Positions 58,725-64,000 of a stretch of 64,000 nt of DNA are shown here, piece after piece; the first letter of the stretch is position 1; the number at the start of each line of letters is the position of its first letter. Origin of the DNA: Sporopachydermia quercuum (lineage: Eukaryota > Ascomycota > Sporopachydermiomycetes > Sporopachydermiales > Sporopachydermiaceae). Where the stretch lies: positions 124,001 to 188,000 of the forward strand of contig BCGN01000010.1 of NCBI GenBank assembly GCA_001599295.1, read 5' to 3'. Below the pieces are notes generated by a model, which had not been told where the DNA came from, made no database searches, and saw nothing but the letters and a program-made list of their open reading frames with translations. Made by a program: the position numbers and the translations under genes.

Positions 58725-59537
58725 CTTGTTAATAAGTAGGTAAAATAAAGAACTCTAAGAAGTGATATAATTAATATCACTGGATATTTGCTAATCCTGG
58801 ATTTACGCAATCACTATTTGCCACGAAAACGTATGACGATTTTGTGACAAGCTCTAGTTAATCGGACTCAGATCACAATAACCACCGAAAGAATAATTGA
58901 TATTTAGAAGACAGACTATCCTATAGATAATGTATGCAATCAGTCTTTGATGGATTTTATTATTGACACTATTTACGAGATCAAAAACTATATAATGGAA
59001 CTCAATCAAGTAAAGCATTGATAGGGTACTGGATAGGAATAACAAAGGAGTTCCCGTATAAGTAGGTACTTCTGCCAGGCACATTCAGCCTGGGTGGCTG
59101 AGTCAAATTGAATGTCCGAGAAACTCCAAACGGGACAGATTTAAATATCACGTGAGTTGAATTTAGAGTTTTTGATCTATACACTCTTCCATGACAAAAG
59201 TTATATGAGTCTGACATTTATCACTATAACAATGACACTATAAACAGTTTGCAATCCATTTCTCAATAAGAGTGTTCTTTTGACGGGTTATTTCGATCAG
59301 TTATCAATACTTATCAACGACCGGACGTTACTCGCTTTGGACTGAAGAGTTCTCTTGTATAATCACTATCGAAAGAGACATCTGGCAAGATAGTCAGATT
59401 CTTTCAATTGCCTTCCCCACAGATCAAATCGAATCTACTATGCTATTGACCATTGTAGAATACATTGACACTTAACGCTTTCAAAACAGCATTCACATTG
59501 TTAGTGACATTCAATTGTTATATTTGCTGCATCTAGA
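58725..59537. promoter_or_regulatory. Divergent promoter region, RVS167 and MFS transporter
   Basis: A 0.8-kb spacer between divergent starts. No inositol-response element (CATGTGAAAT) was noticed, though a CACGTG-like CACGTGA occurs near 59149. Frames in it look random. Confidence 0.4.
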
Positions 59538-61205
59538 ATGACATCCACCGATAATAGTGAGAATATCAACTCGTTTGAACCTTTGATCAGCTCCCAGTTT
59601 CCTTTACTAGAATCGTCTCCATCTTCATCTCACCAAGGATGGCGCATTACCCTGGAAGACACCAAAGTGAGCATAAGAACAATGCTTGTAATAGTCGCTG
59701 CTGCTGTAGGTGGACTAATGTTTGGTTACGACACCGGCGTTATCTCTGGTATGTTGGTTGCCATAAGAAGTGATTTGACCGGGAAACCAATGACCAACCT
59801 TCAGAAAGAAATAGTCACGGCTATAACTTCATTCGGAGCTCTTATCGGTAGTAGTGCAGCGGGTCTTCTATTTGCTAACTTTTACGGTCGCAAGAAAATC
59901 ATTTACTGGTGCTGCTTACTGTTCATTATTGCTACCATTTTCATGACACTTGCCTGGTCCATCTTCATTCTAGCTATCGGTAGACTTTTAGTTGGATTAG
60001 CAATTGGAGGTGCTTCTATGGTTGTCCCAGTGTATATCGCAGAGATTGCACCAGCACGGCATCGAGGAAGAATGATTGCAATGAATACAGTAGCTACTAC
60101 TGGTGGGCAGCTTCTTGCTTATATAATGGGAGCATTACTACAGTATGTAAACAGTGGTTGGAGATACATGGTTTTCTTTGGGACTATCTTTCCCCTAGGG
60201 TTTCTGATTGTCATGCCATGGATCCCTGAGTCGCCAAGGTATTTAGTGTTGAAGGGCGACCTACTGGCTGCTAAAAATGCGGTTTCCGAGTTATATCCAG
60301 AAGCATCTACTAGTCAGATTTCTGACCATGTGAAAGTAATCCAGAACAATTTAGAGCAAATGGGTATTGATTCAGCTGGAAGTACATCTACAGCTACTAA
60401 GAGTAGTATTAGTATTAAGGAACTGTTTGAACGTCTTATTTCTCAACCAGCGGCTGTTAGAGGTTGTACGGTTGCTTGCTGTTTGATGGCATTTCAACAG
60501 CTCTGCGGGTTCAATTCGTTCATGTACTATTCAGCCTCGATCTTTGAATCATTGGGGTTCCATAATTCAGTAGCCGTTAGCATTGTTGTTTCATTATCTA
60601 ATTTTGTATTTACGTTTATAGCCGTTTACGGTGTTGATATTTTTGGTAGAAGGAAACTGTTGCTCTCCACGGTATGGCTATTAGCTGTGGCACTACTCAC
60701 TGCTTCACTTGTGGCGAAGTTTGGCGCTATATCCCTAAACGAGCCTAGCGATGCTATTGGAAGCATGTCAAGTTCTAAAGAAAACACTGTTTCCATCGGA
60801 ACATACTTGATAGTTGCTGCTATCCTATTATTTGTTGCTGCCTATGCAAGTGCTCTGGGAATGATTCCTTGGCATGCAATTGAATTTATCCCTTTGGAAA
60901 CACGGATTCTAGTATCAACACTCATGAGTGCTACTAATTGGCTGACTAATATAGTAGTATCATCCACATATCTATCTTTATTGGCTCATATTGGTGTTAG
61001 CGGCACATTTGCCTTGTATTTCAGTATCTGCACCATTGGATATATAATGATATACTATTGGTATCCTGAGGTTAAAGGATTACCATTGGAAATAGTTCCT
61101 AGATGTTTTGAACGAGGATTTGGTTATAAGTATGGTGAACTTGTTCGAAAAGAATATGAAAGAGAGGCTGAGGAAGAAGGAATCGGGGAAAGAGGTCAAT
61201 ATTAA
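59538..61205 (+). CDS. MFS sugar/inositol transporter (Itr1-like)
   Basis: A 555-residue major facilitator protein with 12 hydrophobic segments. Sugar-porter motifs are present: GLMFGYDTGVISG in helix 1, NFYGRKK between helices 2 and 3, APARHRGRM after helix 4, PESPRYLV after helix 6, QQLCGFNSFMYYS in helix 7, DIFGRRK between 8 and 9, and EVKGLPLE after helix 12. The combination is typical of yeast myo-inositol permeases Itr1/Itr2, which are proton symporters at the plasma membrane. GVISG and the PWHAIEFIPLETR segment support that group, but other polyol or sugar substrates cannot be excluded. Both ends are cytoplasmic, with an acidic C-terminus. Confidence 0.85.
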   Translation: MTSTDNSENINSFEPLISSQFPLLESSPSSSHQGWRITLEDTKVSIRTMLVIVAAAVGGLMFGYDTGVISGMLVAIRSDLTGKPMTNLQKEIVTAITSFGALIGSSAAGLLFANFYGRKKIIYWCCLLFIIATIFMTLAWSIFILAIGRLLVGLAIGGASMVVPVYIAEIAPARHRGRMIAMNTVATTGGQLLAYIMGALLQYVNSGWRYMVFFGTIFPLGFLIVMPWIPESPRYLVLKGDLLAAKNAVSELYPEASTSQISDHVKVIQNNLEQMGIDSAGSTSTATKSSISIKELFERLISQPAAVRGCTVACCLMAFQQLCGFNSFMYYSASIFESLGFHNSVAVSIVVSLSNFVFTFIAVYGVDIFGRRKLLLSTVWLLAVALLTASLVAKFGAISLNEPSDAIGSMSSSKENTVSIGTYLIVAAILLFVAAYASALGMIPWHAIEFIPLETRILVSTLMSATNWLTNIVVSSTYLSLLAHIGVSGTFALYFSICTIGYIMIYYWYPEVKGLPLEIVPRCFERGFGYKYGELVRKEYEREAEEEGIGERGQY

Positions 61206-61570
61206 AACATGACAAAGCAAAACTATCTCAATCATAATGAGAGGAGATTGAGTAAGTAGACCATTACTGCATAGAATAAATTATCAAACTAGATGCAGCA
61301 TTAGATAGAGCATCAAGTATATACAAGCATCGAAAACCCATGATATTCTAAAAGACGCAAGAAAAACAATAGAAGATATTAGAATATATTGGAATATCCA
61401 CGAAATAATAGTGGATGCAAAACATAGATATTCCAAGTTTTCTGACCCTGGAAACCTTTTGCGTATTTATATGTTGCTTTTACAGCTCACACTCAAAGCT
61501 GCTTCAACCTCTGGCAAAAAAACCATTGAGCCAGAGCTTATTCTTTTTTCGTTTGAAAGTTGAATCATAA
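61206..61570. other. Convergent 3' spacer
   Basis: A 365-base AT-rich spacer between the transporter and the transcription-factor gene. Nothing recognised. Confidence 0.5.
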
Positions 61571-64000
61571 TCAGGTATGTCTTGATGGAGTACTCCCTGG
61601 CCAACCGGCATATGTAGAACTGGCAGTTGTGGAGTTCAGGAGAATACTGGAATTAGAGCTTTCAATTAATGCTATTCCTCCATCTGTTTGCTGCAGTTCA
61701 AATAGTTTTTCTTGAATGGCCTGATTCAGTTTCACTGACAGCTGAGTTTTCAAATCTGGTTCTTCCGATGGAGCTTCTCTGTGTTTTTGTATAGGTTGAT
61801 TGATTATCTGCTCAAATACATCTTTGAGTTTTTTAGTTAATGCTAAGGCTAAGGCTGCTTTTCCTGTGGTGGGGAGGATAGGATTCGATTGGTGTGAGAG
61901 TACATAGATTGTTGTGATGCGAAATGCATATCTGCTGGAATATGTGTCTGGGATACTTACGGGCCAGAAATGTTTTCCTTGCTCTTGTTGATAAAACAAT
62001 GTTGTCTGATATTGCGCCTCCTCCTTCAAGCTCATCTATGCCTATCATCTGTAGTAGCAATAAGGCAGCATGGAATAGCATTATATGGATATGATTAGGT
62101 ACGTATCGCAGAGCATCCAACACATCTTTGTCCAATGTGGCTAGTCGAAGTACTGTCAACGCTGCAACGAAAGCTATTTTGTCCCAGACATCAACTGGCC
62201 AGTTTGGTTGAGATGATTGCGATTGATCTTCTGCTGTGGCTATGTTTGCTTCATTTACATGATATACCGTCTCATTACTATCGAAATTTCCAGAATCTTT
62301 CAATCTTCGGATGGCGGAAGAGTTAATTTGCATTTTAGCAAAATTATAGTGAATAAATGCAGACTTAGATGCCCAGCACAATATTGCTCCTTCGTTTATT
62401 TCATTACCTGTGTTTAATAATTTATTAGGACTAAGCACACATGCCCAAGAAGCCATCCATTTGTACAATTTAATATCAGTTTGCCACAGAATTCCCAAAT
62501 TTGAAGGGGTAATAATGTTCCATCCTCTTTGACCAAAGAGTAATTTGACTGCATGATTATATTCTACCTGTGATACAAGTCTTATATCTGAGAAGAAACT
62601 GCTACTCAAGGGTTTGTCATACCCTTCGTTTGAGAGATCTTCATACTGTGGGATGAACTGTTTTTGATGACCTTCATGAGAATATTGGTTGTTATCCTGT
62701 CTGTCATCTACANCATGAGAATTTCGCTGACTATTCTTAGGCTGGCTTTCAAGGGTTCTTTCCTTCTCGCTCTGCACTTGTTCTTCCATCCTAAGCAAAT
62801 CAGGAACTAGCTTAATATCTGAACCGATTTCTTGCATCAAGCTTGATGATTGTTTACTGTAACAAAGAGGTGAATGCAATCTTAATCTTTCATCTTTCTC
62901 CTTTATTAAAGTGCGACACTGAATCTGGGTCGTTTCTTCTCTCGGGATCAAAGGGGGTTTGTTAAATGTGATACTTTGATGTCCATCAAGTATATATAGC
63001 AAGCACCATAGCCTTAACCGTTCATCACCTGAAATGGCACTGCCGGCACTAATTCTATTGTTATCTTCCAGATTGTTACCAGGTACATTTCTTCTATTTT
63101 GCTCTCCAGAAATATTTAGTCTTAAAACAGTTGCCAGCTGAAGAGCAATTCCCACAAGCAAATTGCTATCAGGTAGCCAAAATCCCCCTATGCAGAGAGC
63201 AACAATTGCATCAATTATTTCTGCTTCGGATTTTGGTCGAGAGAACAAAATGTCTTTTGATAGCCGCTGCATTTCTAATTGTAATTTACTATTCAGGTGG
63301 TTTAAATAAGGATGATGCATTGATGCTACCGTGCAGATTGCAGCAACCAATATTGGCGAACGAATCCATATATTAGGCAATGAATAGTTTGATACTCTAA
63401 AGTCAAACAAATAAGAAGAAATGGTGATATCAAAGAAGGAAAAAAGGTCAGAGGCTTGATCAAAAGTAATTAAGCCGTTTGTGCGTAAGTCCTTTTGTGG
63501 ATTGTTTTTAGTTTTTGCAATGAAAAATGGGATTTGTGTTTGTATGGCTCTTGCGCGTCTATGGTTCGAATTGTAAACTTTATCGCTACTATTGTAATGA
63601 TTCTTATTGTTATAATTGTTGGGTTTAGTTTTTATATTATGAGGGGTATCAGCAGTCTGTCGCTGATCAACAAAGCATTGTTGCTGATGGGGATAATATG
63701 GTTCTTGAGAGTTCTGATGTCGAGTCTCGGTCAGGGGATGGTTCATGTATTGTAAATTGGGAATATTACGCAAACTGAAAGGATCTGGTAGTTGGAAGCC
63801 GTCAGGGTTGTGCTTTCTACCTTGAGGGCTGCCCTCTGGTGATGGATAATTTTCAACTGATAAACTATTCCCTCTGTAAAGAGGATAGGAAAGATTAAAA
63901 TTAAAATTATAATCATTGTTAACATCATCTGGGATTTCATTGACTTGTTTTTGCTTCTGCTTTTTTTGTCTATCTTGGAGCTCATTTGGATTCTTGGGCC
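61571..64000 (-). CDS. Fungal-specific transcription factor, 5'-truncated by the window edge (at least 2 exons)
   Basis: The frame is open from the right edge down to a GTAAGT donor, so exon A is 64000-61961; the last exon is 61863-61571 after ACCACAG. The join (FLAR, then KAALALALTKK) keeps the frame. The N-terminal part seen is Asn, Gln and Lys-rich. A fungal-specific transcription-factor domain follows: RSPILVAAICTVASMHHPYL, EAEIIDAIVALCIGGFWLP, NLLVGIALQLATVLRLNI and ERLRLWCLLYILDGHQSITF with NKPPLIP. Such proteins usually begin with a Zn2Cys6 DNA-binding cluster, which would lie beyond the window. The intron is 97 bases and has no strong CTAAC branch, so an unspliced end soon after it remains possible. 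Target genes are unknown; resemblance to War1/Tea1-like factors is only general. Confidence 0.8.

Noticed and set aside
61571-62035. Separate gene starting at 62035 downstream of the transcription factor
   Set aside because: Its first half is intron plus out-of-frame exon; splicing at 61961/61863 joins the remainder to the transcription factor in frame.

Overview
The window is nuclear DNA from a budding yeast (Saccharomycotina). It is AT-rich. Almost every recognisable protein has a yeast or fungal counterpart, and the introns carry yeast signals: 5' sites GTATGT, GTAAGT or GTGAGT, and a CTAAC or CTAAT branch site usually 8-15 bases before the 3' AG. CTG codons fall on conserved leucines in at least three proteins (the carrier at 9879, ATG12, and the Vps38/UVRAG-like protein), so the standard code is likely. 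A Rab4-type GTPase, absent from Saccharomyces cerevisiae, and frequent introns argue for a lineage outside the Saccharomyces group. I cannot name the species. Isolated N bases are scattered through the sequence and cause single unknown residues.

I recognise 29 protein genes, one of them cut by the right edge. By hand I placed 23 introns in 15 of them. Many sit right after the start codon, leaving first exons of 3, 5, 13, 18, 20 and 23 coding bases, so the longest single open frames miss the true N-termini.

Layout. 1-9.9 kb: two SUR7/PalI-type membrane proteins, INO80 subunit Ies6, a TRAPP subunit (Tca17/TRAPPC2L type) and NEDD8 E2 Ubc12. 9.9-18.7 kb: mitochondrial carrier (YPR011C type), TACO1-type translation factor, V-ATPase subunit F, exomer scaffold Chs5 and Atg12. 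19.7-28.8 kb: Ybp1/2-like protein, Hpc2, mitochondrial protein kinase of the PDH kinase family, Sdh3 and an Mdg1/Crp1-like CBM48 protein. 30.4-40.4 kb: splicing-associated Urn1, proteasome alpha subunit Pre9, a TMEM170-like membrane protein, Svf1, omega-amidase Nit3 and the Rab4-type GTPase. 43-64 kb: Clg1-type cyclin, Sua5, a Vps38/UVRAG-like PI3-kinase subunit, folliculin-like Lst7, a Sac7/Bag7-type Rho GAP, Rvs167, an MFS transporter of the sugar/inositol type, and a fungal-specific transcription factor running off the right end.

This is an ordinary housekeeping segment. Several genes share a membrane-traffic, autophagy or TOR theme (TRAPP, Chs5, Atg12, Svf1, Rab4, Vps38, Lst7, Rvs167), but they are scattered and not operon-like. 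I found no tRNA, rRNA, CRISPR array, intact transposon or virus-like element. I do not see an obvious undescribed system. The observations most worth a second look are the start-codon introns, an in-frame open intron in PRE9, a 38-base-arm inverted repeat near 39 kb, a second hairpin near 2.1 kb, and a possible unrecognised multi-exon gene between VPS38 and LST7.
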